From Chiridota heheva (Eukaryota > Echinodermata > Holothuroidea > Apodida > Chiridotidae): a stretch of 64,000 nt of DNA. The notes beneath the pieces were generated by a model. It was not told the DNA's origin. It saw nothing but the letters and a program-made list of their open reading frames with translations, and made no database searches. Below, piece by piece: positions 35,741 through 48,886 of this stretch. The translations under genes and the position numbers were made by a program. Each line of letters starts with the position of its first letter. Positions within the stretch are counted from its first letter, which is position 1. The stretch covers positions 2,100,001 to 2,164,000 of the forward strand of contig JAIGNY010004072.1 of the NCBI GenBank assembly GCA_020152595.1, read 5' to 3'.

Positions 35741-36102
35741 CCTGCCGCCGATAACTGGGATTAAGGAGAGTGCTGTGGGATGCGCGTTCAAATGATAGCC
35801 TTTGACCAATTGACCAGCAACCTATCAACATTGGTTTATCAAAGGGCCTGTGTGTTCAAATACCCCCGATCCCCGGGTCTGTATTGACTCTCGGCGGCCC
35901 TGATTAGGGGTGCGGACTTGTTTAGCGTAGAGAACAGCTCTTTAAGCCAATGTCAAGTTTGATTCAAATTGTAACTTTCTTGACCAATTTTCTTTCTCAG
36001 TCCAATATCCTATGCACATAAGGCAGTAAGGTTATCAAAACAGTTGTTCGAGGTAGGTTCAGTGTCATTTAATGATATCTTTAAAATCCAACTTTAACAG
36101 CA

Positions 36103-36273
36103 TAGGCGGGATTTGAATTTGAGGGGGGCAAAGGGCACTTGTCTCCTATTTTTTCCCAAATTTGTATTTTTTACATAGTGATTTTTTAAATCTTAGCATG
36201 ATTTTGTGGTTTCCCCCTCCCACCTCCCCCCCTCCCTCTCCCCCTCCACTTTCGGTATGCAAATGCCGCCCAT
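36103..36273. mobile_element. Small MITE-like element, GGCGG-ATTTG termini
   Basis: Left end GGCGGGATTTGAATTTGAGG and reverse complement of the right end GGCGGCATTTGCATACCG share GGCGG(G/C)ATTTG. Internal order is AAATTTGTATTTTTTACATA, GTGATTTT, poly-C. Related segments sit at 11995-12125, 43425-43610 and 55550-55745. No target-site duplication was secured. Confidence 0.5.
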
Positions 36274-36279
36274 GTTCAA

Positions 36280-38780
36280 CCGTCTTTCTGTTTTGAAAAT
36301 AACGCATTAAGCAAGTTGATTTTTTTTATAGTTTATGCAAATGTCAGACCCATGAATGGGCAGACAGACGAAATTCTTTCTGCGATTTCATTCATTATCA
36401 TGTAGTGTATCGCTATTGTTTATCTTATACGTATATTTGTATTCATGATATCGATAATAGGGGTTATCAAATACTTGAGAAATTAGTGAAATCAAATAAT
36501 TGTTGAAAATTGAGCTAAAAATTAATAGTTTTCTCCTTTGATTATGCTTTGGAGCCTGAAGACAGCATCTACGATTATAATAATTCATGGTTTATATTTA
36601 CCTAAATGTTCAAAATAATGAATGCGGAGAGGCAGGGTGGGGGAGGGGGTGGGGCTAATGAAGTCAGATTACATCTAACAAAAATATTGGGGGCTAATGA
36701 GGTTCGGGTCACGTGATGACGCATGTTCATGCCTAAAACTATTGGAGGGGCTAATTAGGTCGGGTAACGTGATAACACATGATCACCTAAAGTTATTGGG
36801 TGCTGAAGCCCCTTCCCCCTTTCTTTTGGAAAACTTGCAGGCACCACTGATGAAGGCTCACTTGAGACTTGCTTTAACGCCAAAAAACTGTTATTTGGCC
36901 TTTTCCTGAAAGTTTGGCTTTTTGAGAGTTTTTCTGACCACAAAAAGTATTATTCAGCTTCTTTTTTTTTTTTTTCTTTTTTTTTAAGACTTGTTTGGCT
37001 GTAAAATATATTATTCGGCTCAGTTCTGGCGTTTTAAAAAGGCTTTGATGGAGAATACACAGAAGTTAAAATAAAAAAAAAAGACTTTCAGACCACGAGA
37101 TATTTTGTATGTTGCGTAAGTTAGGTAATAATATTCTTGTTTTTTTGCTTTTTAGTAGCCCTATATTTTGCCTCTCCCAGAAAAGCCCCTAGGCCCGCCA
37201 GTATCCGACCTCTTTGAAAACCTGGAATTTTCTTAGTTTTGTTTTCTTTTTAGCTTATTTTTTCCATGTGATGGTTGGGGAACGCAGAGAAGCCGCGGTG
37301 TTGGTCACTGGTGTCTGGGGTGTAAATACCGAAGGGGTGTGGGCGGGTGTTCCACCCCCACTTCCACCCCCCCCCCCTCTCCACCCATCAGTAAAGGTCT
37401 TGGTAAAATTGAAGACCTGTCGGTAAATCAAGGTCCGCGTCGGTAAACCTTCCAACAAAGACGATAAAAACTTTACCAAACAGATTGAAAAATGAATATT
37501 ATGGCACTCGTTCTACAATTTTGGACCGATGACCACCCCCTCCCTTTTGAATCAAAAGGGTCTACTGACGCCACTGCCGGTGGTTACGACATATCTGCAT
37601 TCACTCAGCCTTTTTGCGTATTCAATTGATCTGATCAAACTTGGCATACCTGGCGAAAGTATAACAAAAAAAAGAACTATCAACGGCTGATCCCAACAAA
37701 GGAGGGCTTAGTCTAAGAAATTAATGATAAGAAAAGGGCGCCACTATTTTAAAATAAGATATCATTGCTTTGAAATTTCCGTTTATGTTTATCGTTTTTC
37801 ACGATTAATTATCTTTTTCTCTGCATGAAAGCATTTCTTTCTTAATATTATTTTTGGGGGACAGTTGGGAAGGTTTCATAACTCGTATTATGATTTTAAC
37901 GGTAATATGGACGTGTAAAGGCAACATTAGCTAGATTGCTCTATAATTCTATTCAAATGCAAGAAAAGGCAAACAAGTTTATCAAAGTTGAATGAGGGGT
38001 ATGATCTCGTCTGAAGAAATTCGTTGAGCGCATCCTGCATCAATAAATAAGATACATGATATTAATGTCACTTCTGCGGCGGTATATTGCGTTTTAATGA
38101 TTGTGTAAATATTTCGAAAACTCGGAAACGTTGAATTGTAGCCTTTTGTAGTTTTTATCTCCAAGTTAACAATATTTGGCCTTTAAATATTGACAACAGT
38201 TGCAGGTACCAAAATGCAAATTTCAACCCAAATTTGTGATTTAGACCTATTACAGGGCGACGTTGGTATTTTCTTATGTAAATCCTTTGGGTGGTTGTGT
38301 TGATTAAGGGACCATAAGCGCAGGACGGCTTTCCCTACTGTCCCGTTGCGCGGGACATCGGAAAATTTAGGGCAACTAAAATTTCAGTAGGCCTATCGTA
38401 ATAAACACCAAGATACATACAAATTCAAACACTTTCACTTCAATATGCTTTGTACAATCTCCCGGGGCTATCGACAGGGGTGGGACGAGTGATGTTTATT
38501 TGAGGGGGGGGGGACGGGGCAAACTTCGAAGTTCGTACTTTGTCTAACAACTTTACCCACCCTCTATCAAAATGTGCTAAAACATCTTTTGTCAAAATTT
38601 GATAGTCAATTATGATTTGGGGCAAAACACTAGAATTTTGTTAATGGGGGAGAAGGAAGTAACACTGATGAAAATTATTGGGGCACATCCCCTCCCACTG
38701 GCTTGAGATCATGTCGAAAATTGGTAAGAAAAATACAATTCCGGTAAATTTTGTTTCCGCGTACGGTTAATACGGTAACA
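36280..38780. other. No gene seen; minor repeats
   Basis: Three loose tandem units GGGGCTAAT(G/T)A(A/G)GT..GG/TCACGTGAT lie at 36653-36790. Poly-T tracts occur at 36962-36990, G/C-rich simple runs at 37310-37385, and a G-run at 38505. No coding block was recognised. Confidence 0.45.
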
Positions 38781-38784
38781 CGCA

Positions 38785-39065
38785 GTGATACGCAGAAATG
38801 CATCCTCACGAACGTGCACGATCGATTGGGCGGGCGCATTTAAATGGCAGTTAAAATTGACAGTCTTTATAGCGTACTGCAGTGTAAAGAGGCTATAATG
38901 AGCGTCGATTGCGCTTGCGTGGTTTTTTTCTTCTTTCTGGTACGCTTGAAGAAAAGACAAAAAACTACAAATGCACAAATATTGCGCAACACGTGCAAAG
39001 GTAGATTCTTTAAAATAGCCCGTGGATCTGTATGCTCCACTTGCTCTTCGATTACATGTGTACAC
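38785..39065 (+). repeat. Dispersed repeat, inverted partner at 44618-44850
   Basis: Shared blocks in order: ATGCATC(C/T)TCACGAACG, CACGATCGAT, GCGGGCGCA, GACAGT, TTGCGCTTGCGTG, GAAAAG.CAAAAAAC, TTGCGCAACACGTG, CCACTTGCTCTT, GTGTACACTCGCG. GC-rich with many CGCG words. The copy at 44618-44850 is in the opposite orientation, directly next to the CR1-like LINE tail. No coding. Confidence 0.75.
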
Positions 39066-39069
39066 TCGC

Positions 39070-39245
39070 GGCTTAAAGGCCGTGACACCCCAAACGCGAC
39101 GCGATTTTTCCAGAGCGACGCGATGCCGAAAAACGCGTTACATTTATTATGCACATACACATTGTTGACTAATGTAAAGGCGCAAACACACCGGACGTGA
39201 ATCGCGTCGCGTTGCGGTAGACTACACACACCAAACGCGTTTTTT
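39070..39245. repeat. GC-rich foldback: perfect 14-bp inverted repeat
   Basis: AACGCGACGCGATT (39093-39106) and AATCGCGTCGCGTT (39200-39213) are exact complements 93 bp apart, flanked by CACCCCA and ACACACCGGACG. CpG density is far above the surroundings. It may be a small foldback transposon; no duplication was found. Confidence 0.7.
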
Positions 39246-39354
39246 GGAGCAATGAAATGTCATATGGTCAAAAATTAATAACATCAAATAAACTGAGGAA
39301 GAAACGGGTGGTTTGCGTACGCATAATATGCGATTTTTAAAGATAATTTGTGTG

Positions 39355-39582
39355 TGGGGATGGGAGGGAGGGGCTTAGGGTGGGAAGGGTTAGGGAGGGA
39401 GGGAGTTAGGAAGGGAGTGAGTTAAGGAGGGAGGTGTTAGGGAGGGAGGGGGTTAGGGAGGTAGAGGGTTAGGGAAGGAGGGGGTTAGGGAGGGAGGGGG
39501 TTAGGGAGGGAGGGGTTAGGGAGGTAGGGGTTAGGGAAGGAGGGGGTTAGGGAGGGAGGGGGTTAGGGAGGGAGGGAGCGAA
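39355..39582. repeat. Telomere-like G-rich minisatellite
   Basis: About 230 bp built on GTTAGGGAGGGAGGGG with variants (GTTAGGGAAGGAGGGG, GTTAGGGAGGTAGGGG). Runs of three or four G at 1-3-base spacing predict many G-quadruplexes on the plus strand. It contains TTAGGG but not uninterrupted telomeric arrays. Confidence 0.92.
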
Positions 39583-39589
39583 CCGATTA

Positions 39590-42395
39590 ATAACATAACT
39601 TATCGAATTGACGCATGATGGGGGACGGAAAATAACTTTAAAAATTGATGCATGACGTATTCACATGGAAAAAGTATACCACTTTTAAATTTAAAAGACC
39701 AGCGACAGTTGATTCAAATTTTAATTTGAAACACAACATCCAAATGCAGTGCCAGTGGGGAAACAGTCACGCAAACTCGGTCTAATAATAGGGGTCCCAA
39801 GGTTGAATTAATCAAATTTGGATTGATAACTCATTACACGGGCCAGGGATGATATGACATGGCTTTGGTAACATATGTGGTGAGTGGAAGAAGCACAGAT
39901 GAGTGATAGAAAAATTGCGGTTTATCGGGAAAATCATGCCGTTTTGTGGAGGAAACTGTTCAAGTTTTCGGGAAGTATTAAGCCTCGTCGGTGGAGATGA
40001 TCCATCCAGGCTATCACCTATCGGGTAGATTCTTCTTCACCCACTTTATCTGGAAAGAATTAGTTTAGCAGTATCATTCTACAGCAAAACTTGGTTTAAT
40101 CAGAAACAGAATCAGTAGAAAAAATGACAACTATATATATATCTAACTTCTCCTATTTAGCCCCGCTCCGACAAGCTCCAACGTTCGACCATATTGGTTA
40201 TGTTAAATTTTGTGCTCTGTATATACAATAATACAAGCTACTCAGTAGCGTGTCCAAGGGATGGGGTGGGGTTGCTATTAGGGCCACAAAGTCATAAAAT
40301 AATGAAGTGAAATATCAATTTTTCAAGAAATGTTGCAAAATTTTCCCAACATTATATTTCAATAAGTTCCCAATTTCACCTTCAAACCAGGAAGGAAGCA
40401 TGAAACCAGGAAGGTGCATTCCTCTCCGGGAAAACTACCCGTCCCCACTTCCTACGCCTCTGGAATGCACTGCTCCAGAGACCTTCTGTCGGGACAGCCA
40501 TAGATTTTTGTCAGGTGAAAAATTTAGCACGCCCCCCCCCCTCTCCGTAGTCTTCGAACCTTGGTGACGCACCTGTAGGAAATAATTTTAATAAGAGCTG
40601 AGATTTCAACTGAACCCCTCCAACATCCCTTATTATGGCAAAACCTTTCTCTTTTGGGGATATATTTTGGCGGCGCTTCACACACATTGAGTTGTTCACT
40701 ACTGCACAATTCACATTTGGATAACATATTCGTTTTGCATGTTTTGGTGTTTGAAATATGCACATACAACCGTGCAATCACAAAAAGTGGCAATGACTCA
40801 GTGCATGTTGTAATAGCTGCCGATTTCAGAAATTGGAAACTTTTTGAACAGCCGTCAAGTGGTCTATTGACAGATTGAGATGAAAGCACAAAATCATTCT
40901 TTTGCTCTGAAATGTGGAGGCTAAACTATAAGCTACCTGCTGGAGATCATTGGGATAAAGCACACTGAATCTCTACAGCTCTATGGACTGATGGATTTTA
41001 TTTTCTGGAGGAAATTTGAAGTGTTTTTAACCAGCAACAAAATCATTTTTTCTTTGAAAAAAAAATGGGAGGGGTTAAAGTATACCTCACCTTTAAAAAA
41101 AAAATGTGATTTGCAGCCTACGCTGTGTAACACATGAGTAAATTCTGAAATTTGAACAACTCTAGATCTTATGCATTTCAATGGTAGTAGTCTGCTGTAT
41201 GTATTATACATTCTAAAAGTTTTACAGCAGCATGGGAAATTTTAAACCTTTTTATCTCTTTAATGGATAAAATCTTTTACAATTCCCATGCTGTCTTTTA
41301 AATATGAATTAATTGTCATCTTTTATGGGCTACTATAGATTGCTGCTGGGCTCAGAATGTTTATATATTTACAAAACATACTAAAGGAGCTGGCGGCCAA
41401 AACGTGCGAGCGTCTTAAATATCAAGATACTCAAAACACACTTTTCGTGCAGGTGACTGAAAACATTTGATACAAATGTTGAAATAAGTCATAACTAATT
41501 CTTATAAATACTTATATGATTTTTCAATGACCTATTTCAAATTTACCTTTACCGAGACTTCCTTTAAAACAATATTAGTAATATATTCTTTGAAAAAATG
41601 GGATTTTTAAAGACATACAAGAAATGAGATAAGGGAGAAAATGATATCAGATGACAGTTTCTTTGGAATTTTAATTGCTAAAAGAAATACATTTAGCAGC
41701 TGCTTCAGACTGATGTATGTATTCAAGTAAAGAATTTCATTTTTAAAATGTGTTGAGGAAAAAATTTCATTTTTAAAATGTGTTGATCAACCAGCACATT
41801 CTTGGTAACCTGTAATAGACAAAAGCTGGTTTGCATGTATTTGAATGAAACAGGACTTTAAACATTAGATTTTTTTTTTTTGGCACTTGGTGGGTAATGT
41901 TACTTGGTGGGTTGGTGGAAGGTGATATAGTGTTGTGTCTCGCACCTAATGCAATTTAAAGGTCAACGTCAGAGTTCAAGTAAATGATATATTCATGTCA
42001 TGTTTCCTGAAAAAAACAGTTGATCATTTTACAAATTCGATGTAGCAGAGGCGATAAGGTCAGCGACCTCGTGGATTGCCATCTTCTTTGACATTTATCC
42101 GGAATTTACCACCAGAAAAGCGTACCATCCTATCGCAAAAAACAAACCTATCTTTTAGTGCAACTACGTACGGAAGAATCATTTGCGTGGTGAAAACTGT
42201 CATATTCTAGCTCATTTTAAACTTGTAAGGCCAAATTGTTAATGTGAGTAAATGTTAAACATTTATTCTGTTAATTTAGTTCACAATTTACGAGACAAAG
42301 TGCCCATAATTATATATTTATTTGATTTTTTCGATTAGATTTTGCGTGCGCATTCCCCTTAACTAAGTCTGTGCTGACGTGCGAAGTCCATGATG
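39590..42395. other. No gene seen
   Basis: Long AT-rich stretch. It has a short tandem doubling of ATTTCATTTTTAAAATGTGT at 41738-41785 and a possible CAGTAGCGTGTCCAAGG/CAGGTGCGTCACCAAGG inverted pair at 40243 and 40575 with no matching flanks. Otherwise nothing supported. Confidence 0.45.
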
Positions 42396-42399
42396 AAAT

Positions 42400-44172
42400 C
42401 TAGAGAGCTAAATATCTCACTCAGTATGCCCTACATGCTACACACTACTTGAAATACTGAGTGAGACAACCTAACACAAACTTCCATTCGGATTTTCATT
42501 TTGACCTATCATACGACCAACACTTTCATAAATTATGATGGCAAAACCATTAAAAACAGTACAGACGAGCTACCAATTTGATGACGATAATATTTTAAAC
42601 TTACTAGATTTTTATCTCCTTAAATACAACAAAAAGAATGAAATTGAATGATTTTCGGAGCTAATCGTTTACCTTGACAACTTTGTCCGTCTGAATCGCG
42701 ACGGGCGTACACAAGTAACGCACACACAGCTCAGGCCAGATTACGCTGGCGAGTGTTAGTTTTCAGATATTCCACTTACGATCTTCTTCGAAAGAGAACA
42801 AGTCACCAGCGCAAGAAATAGTTTACATCACATGGAGGAGCATGTTTGATATGCCATAAATTATCATTTGAAAGAAATAAAATATACGTGGCAAAACTCT
42901 GAACAAATATTTGGGAAAAAAATTCAGGCCTATTAACAGCTAAAAAAAAAAGTCTAGCTTAGTCAATAATTGTTCTTCAGGCAGTTATTGCATATTTGTT
43001 TTAATGAATTTCATGTCCATGTCGTGATGCCCAAAACATAAGTGTAGGAATAGAGAGGGCATGGGGAACGTGCCCCACACAAAAATGAATAAAGTGCCCC
43101 TTTTGAAAATGAAAAGTTCACCTCAATTACTGTCAAAGGTGCGAGAATTTGTGGCGGAATTTGCGGATACTTTTAAACAAATATTACAAACGTGCCTTTT
43201 CAAAATGAATACTGCTTGGGCTCAGAAATTTTATCTACTGGGTGAGGGGGTGGGGCGTTTTTTTTTTTTTTTTTTAAATGAAATTAAGACGATAATTGTT
43301 TTGTCAATTAAATTGTAGACCTGTAACAAAATATTTCGTTCAAACAAAATTCATATATTTTAGCTCAGTAATTGCCATTCTCCTAACCCTGGACCAATGC
43401 AGCCTCATGACGCATACCAACATGAAAAGTGGGCGAAATTTTCCTACAAAAAGTGGGGCAAAGTCAAAAGTTTTGGGGGAAAAAATCATGCTAAGATGCA
43501 GAAAAAATCTTACAAAAGGTACAAATTTGGGAACAGTGTGTGTGTGTGTGTGTGTGGGAGGGGGAGGGGGTGGCCTTCCTTCCAATTTCCCTCTCCAATT
43601 CCGCCTCTGTACATGAACAAGTGACCGATATGGTTAATATTCTCGTTTACATTCATCATGTGGCATATGTTACGTATTGTTGTCAGACCTCGTTCATACT
43701 TTCAACATCCAAGCTTTGTTATTATTGGAAAGCACGCCAGTAGTTCGATTTAGTGGTGTACGCCCGCGGATTCTTTTGACGCTTGGGCCCGTTCGCAGTA
43801 TTTTCAATTAATTAGGTACAGACACTTCAACGCTTTGTACAGTGAACCATCAGTAAAAAAGTTTCTTATTTTAATCAATTTTCAGCAGCAATTGAAGTTT
43901 AAAACGTAGATGCCCATTAAGATTAAGTCTTTTTTAGTATGTCCATGTTATTTTTACATAGTAGGACAAATGTTTTAACTTATAATTACAAAAGGCAACA
44001 GCCACAAATTCGTCGCGAAAAGGCTTATTTTAAGTCGTGCGTCGTCAATATTCGATTACGATATTATGTTGAGCAATGTAAACGTTTTCCACGTTGTAAT
44101 TTGCACAACGACTTCTGACTGTGTACATCCGATGCATATGGGTACAGTACACAGTCATATGTTATCTGACTA
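42400..44172 (-). mobile_element. hAT-like non-autonomous element, 1.8 kb, copy A (inverted)
   Basis: This is the reverse complement of copy B (55000-56786) over its whole length. On the minus strand it starts TAGTCAGATAACATATGACT and ends CTCTCTAG. The flanks GATGAAAT (42392-42399) and GATGAGAT (44173-44180) match at 7 of 8 positions. The TAGTSAGATAA termini fit the hAT YARNG rule. Inside lie a GGGCGGAATTTTCC segment of the 36103 family and a (GT)n run, but no transposase, so it must move in trans. Frames such as the one at 43061-43318 are also present in copy B but lack any domain. Confidence 0.83.
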
Positions 44173-44295
44173 GATGAGATCATGCCGACGTTGAGAATAG
44201 CCTGAATAAGGCCTACTCTAAATCAGAGACCTATCAGAGATTCAAAGCGCATTGGTTAAGAGTAAGAAGATTTGTAATAGGCATAGGTTCAAACG

Positions 44296-44406
44296 TAGTC
44301 AGATAATATTTGACTGTGTGCTGTAGCCATATGCATCGGCTGTACTCAGTATTGCAAGTAGTGTGTAGCATGTAGGGCATACTGGGTGAGATGTTTATCT
44401 CACTAG
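44296..44406 (+). mobile_element. 111-bp end-to-end deletion derivative of the hAT-like element
   Basis: The first ~55 bp (TAGTCAGATAATATTTGACT through CATCGGCTGTAC) match the left terminus of copy B, and the rest (TCAGTATTGCAAGTAGTGTG through ATCTCACTAG) match its right terminus. The ~1.7-kb middle is absent. The flanks TTCAAACG and GTTAGACG agree at 5 of 8 positions. It shows that only the termini are needed for it to exist as a unit. Confidence 0.82.
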
Positions 44407-44617
44407 GTTAGACGAAGACATTTCCGTTGACTTTTCTGTACAAACCCCTCGTTGCTTACCTTCTTGATGTTCCTTAACCTGGTAGGCCCAAACTAGGCAG
44501 GCGAATTAAGCGAAAATATTCATAAATTTTAAAAAATGCGAGGTTTGTTGACGAAATTGGCTTGAGTCCATTCAATGGCATGATTATCGCGTAATCAGAC
44601 TAACCAAATGTAAGATT

Positions 44618-44850
44618 GACGCGAGTGTACACTATTTTTAAAAGAGCAAGTGCAGCGTACAGGTCTGCCGTTTTCACGCGTTGCGCAACATTTGTTTTTT
44701 GCCTTTTCTCGAAGCTTGCTTACAAGAAAAAACACGCAAGCGCAACTCACGTTCATCTTTACATGTACACTGTACGTATGAAAAACTGTCAGCCATTTTA
44801 ATTGCGCCCGCGCGATCGATCGTGCCCGTTCGTGAAGATGCATTTACTTT
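44618..44850 (-). repeat. Inverted copy of the 38785-39065 dispersed repeat
   Basis: Same CGCG-rich blocks in reverse order and complement, including GCGCAATTAAAATGGCTGAC and TTGCGCTTGCGTG. It ends a few bases before the LINE 3' tail at 44872. Confidence 0.72.
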
Positions 44851-44871
44851 TTAACGTACGTGAAAACAAAA

Positions 44872-46257
44872 CAACATAACATAAGAAGATGACGAGCTAA
44901 GAAGGGTTGGTCACCCACAAAAAACCCAAACTAAGACCACCGCCACAAAACAAAAACAAAAATCAAAGACGCACAGAGTTAGTATACTTATCAATTTTGA
45001 TTTTGAAATTGTGAACAGAATTGGAGATAGCTATCCACTCAGACAAATCATTCCACTCATTATCAACTCTTCGCGATAAACTAAAACGCTGAATATTTAT
45101 CCGTCAGAACTCTTTGGTCGACTTGAAACTGTTACCATGTGTCACATGAGGATTAGCTCAAACAAGCAAGAAATAACAGGAGGTCAAAGCATTACTTAAC
45201 AAACTGACAAATAGGAATTTAAAAACCTAAATCTTGTCGCCACGTACTCTTCTCAACTCAAACGTGGTCAAACCAAGAATTCGCAACTTGAGAGAGATTC
45301 CTTAATTCGGGAATAAGTCTAGTGGCTCTTCGCTGAACATGCTCCAAAATGAACTTATCCTTCTCATAAAAGGGACTCCAAGCCTGAATAGCATACTTAA
45401 GGTGAGACCTGACTAACTACTTATACAAATTAGAAACAACCTCTCTACCAAGAAAACAAAAATTTATTCTAATCAAACCAAGCATCCTATTTTCCCTTGC
45501 AGCTGCTAAAACACAGTGTTTAACAGGCTTCAGATTGCTAGTAATGACAACATCTAGATCCATTTCTTGGTCAACACAACCAAGATTTGAAGCATTCATG
45601 CAGTAATTAAAACCCAAATTGCTCTGACCAAAATGAATAACTTTGCATTTATAAACATTGAATGACATCTGCCACGTTTGGGACCAAGAAACTTACGTAT
45701 CCAGATCACTTTGCAAAAGTGAAGAATACCTAGCATCATCAACAATCCTGTACAGCTTAGTGTCATCCGAAAATTTACAAATCCTGGAGCCAAGGGAAAC
45801 ATCAATTTAATTAATGAAGATTAAGAAAAGAAGCGAACCCAATACAGAATCCCGAGGAACACCACTGTCAACCTTCTTACATGGAGACACTTCACTATTA
45901 ACAACAATTCTTTGTGACCTGTCAACTAACCAAGAATTTATCCAACTGGCACACTTTCCCTCCACGCCAAGCGCTCTTGTTTTCATCATGAGCCTGCCGA
46001 ACAGAACCTTATCAAAAATAGGTAACATCCACATTATCACCAGGGATATGTTATTTGGGGTTATAACTGACAGCTAGTTTAGTAATATCATCAAGAAACT
46101 CCAATCAATGAGAAACACAATACCTCTTAGGTAAGGTCCCATGCTGGGACAAAAGCAACAAACCATTGATCATTAAATGATCTAGAACAACATCCTTAAC
46201 AATGGACTCCATGACCTTGCACACAACACTACTTAGACTCACTGGCTTATAATTACA
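44872..46257 (-). mobile_element. CR1-like LINE, 3' segment (RT palm to 3' UTR)
   Basis: Minus strand: NYKPVSLSSVVCKVMESIVK (46255-46190), FDKVLFGRLMMKTRALGVEG, WINSWLVDRSQRIVVNSEVS, GVPRDSVLGSLLFLIFIN (motif B, ~45830), FSDDTKLY (usual FADD, ~45770), SNLKPVKHCVLAAARENRML and a 3' UTR ending at CTTCTTATGTTATG. It is the same family as 16073. The missing 5' half is at 52663-54150, beyond a 6.4-kb insertion. Many stops; inactive. Confidence 0.88.
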
Positions 46258-48886
46258 TAGTCAGATAACATTCTGACAGTGGTATACACTATAGCTAGGT
46301 ATTATACACATCCCTCAGGACACTCATTACGGGTTGACATTGGGATTGATGTACGAGGGTTGTTAGAGATTAGGTACAATTCCTGGGGTTTTTCTATTCA
46401 CACGTTATAGAAAATTAATGATTGAAAAATGTCTTCATTTTTGGATTTTCTTATATCAATTAGTCTAAATAATACACTTTGAAAAAAAAAAACTTTCCTA
46501 AATATTGAGCTATTTAGCACACGACGGGATAAAGCTCTCCAAGATTCATATTTTGGTTGCCATTTTCTTAGTCACCGCACGTTTGTGATTAATTATTCAA
46601 TGTCCGCAAATAAGTTTTAGGATGTTCCACTAAACTCAAGTTGATTTTTCGCTGACAACATTTTTTTTGTTCATGTAATTTTATTAAATAGTTTGGGTAT
46701 TTTTTTTTAAGTGTGTGCAAAGACAAATAAATAAAAACATCAAGAAATTTTAGATTATATAATTGTACTCTAAGTATTATCTTAATTTTTTCCTCAAATA
46801 ATTAAAAACATATTACCCCCGCTAAAATTTCATTGCCCTGATGGCAATGTTTTGAACTTTGACCGTACTTTGGAGAGCTTGTCAGACGATTTTTACGGAA
46901 AGAAAAGTAGTCCAAAATAATTCAATAAAAGTAGCTTAAATCACCTTTTAAACAGTTTTTACATGGATGGGCCTCAAACATTGATTCTAATCATTGTGGG
47001 CGAAAAAAGGTAAAATGTTTTCGCTTCATAAAGATCCTAATACTTAGATTTTCCGATGCTTAAAACAGTACAGGAGGGTATAGGAATTTGTAGCACCCAC
47101 GGACGGCCAGCCATTACCAACAGCAGCCATACTAACACGGCTGGTATCACTCCGACGGTACTACGGGGAGTACGCTATAGCCACTACATGGCTGCTGTAC
47201 CCGGTCAGACAACGCTATATCAGGGAGCGTGACGTCCTTCGCCCTATACTACGTATAGGCCGAAGGCCGAGAGACGAAACTCTTATACCTACAGTGTTAC
47301 GAAATCGTGATACTTTTTTAAGTCATCCTTTCATCTTGGTTCCAAGTGAGAGCATAGAAAGTTAAGCATTTGAAAAATAACAAAGAAATTTGTAAATTAA
47401 TTATTTATTAATTATCTCTACGCAAATTGTTGGATTTGAAATTTTGTTATTACGGATGCAATCTTATCGTTACTTTTTGTGCACTTTTAGTTCATTAAAC
47501 TAATATTTGTTACATGTATGTCATTAATTTAACAAGTTGATTTTGACGTCATCCAAGGATCAAGTGCGAACAAAACTGTCAAACCATATGTCATGCACAC
47601 AATGCATGTAGGTACTTTTCGCAATATTTTATCATATGTCATAATATAATTTATCATAATATATTTATCATTGTTTGTCTGAACATGACAGATTGAAACG
47701 TTAAACTTTAAGCACTTTTTAGGAACTACTGCCTAGTCTTAATGATGCCGTCATGCATTACGCCTATGTCCTAGCCTAGTTGGTGAAGGTCAGCTAACAC
47801 CAGAGGATTAATAATTATTTAAGTTTAGCGATGGGCCTAGCCACATTAAGTCCCCGATTATTGCTGTCGGCCGTTTAATAAAGGTTAGGCTAGCCAAATG
47901 TGTACGTAGTCGGACATCATCGGTCATAGACTGTTTGAGATTTGCAATGTAATATTAACTTAGGGGGATCTAGGCCTAGTTATTGAAGCCTAGTTTAGGG
48001 TTTGGATTTTCGGGTAGTATGAAAAAGGGCCGAAGAATTACCAACTTAACCTATTCACACTCAGACCTACCCGTTAGGCCTACATTCTTGCAAGACAAAA
48101 TGTAAGTTAGAACTTGACTAACAAGAATTTAGGCTATGACTTGCTTCAGATTAGCTGCCCAGACCTAACCTAATATGCCTGGTGGTTTGTTGTTTATACT
48201 GCTTCAATTTTAAACAAAACTGTAAATAGTTCACGCGGAATACTGTATATCCATATTTGTGAAATTTATATTATTTACGCCAAACATAAGGTGAAGGCAA
48301 ATAACTATGTAGGCTACACACTAGCTCTATGACACGTGCATGCTATTATCGTTACAGTTGGGTTCATTGTGCCAGGAAAGCCATTAACTCTTAATATCAG
48401 TATTTCATGTTCAAGCCAATGAATTGGGTAGCTTTGCCATGCCTATCTCAAACCTATGAAGCTGTCTGGTGTTGAAGGGGAGAACATTAAATAATTCAAT
48501 TGTGTGTACGTGTAGGGTAAAGGAAGTAAAAATTGTAATAACTACAGGAAATATATATCAATTGACTTAAACAACTGGTACAGGTTACATGAAATGGTGT
48601 ATAAACCCAGGTGTTTAAAGAGATCAAAACATATTAATCTGCGATAAACTTCTAAAAGGTATTCCTTTAAATTTTCATGTACATTTATGATAGAGGAATT
48701 GGGACTTAATTTTGGAGGTAACCAATTTACCAAAGAATAAGTCAAAAGCTTTGACATCACAATTGTGATTTAGATTTTTACTGCAATTGTCATTTGTAGA
48801 AATTTAACTTTAACAACTGACAATCAACTTTAGAAACATTCCTGGCAGTTTCCTTGTGAGACATCATCTGTGGATGACATACTGCC

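Noticed and set aside
40243-40577. Possible hAT MITE with CAGTAGCGTGTCC / CAGGTGCGTCACC ends
   Set aside because: The ends match only loosely and the flanking octamers AAGCTACT and TAGGAAAT do not match.
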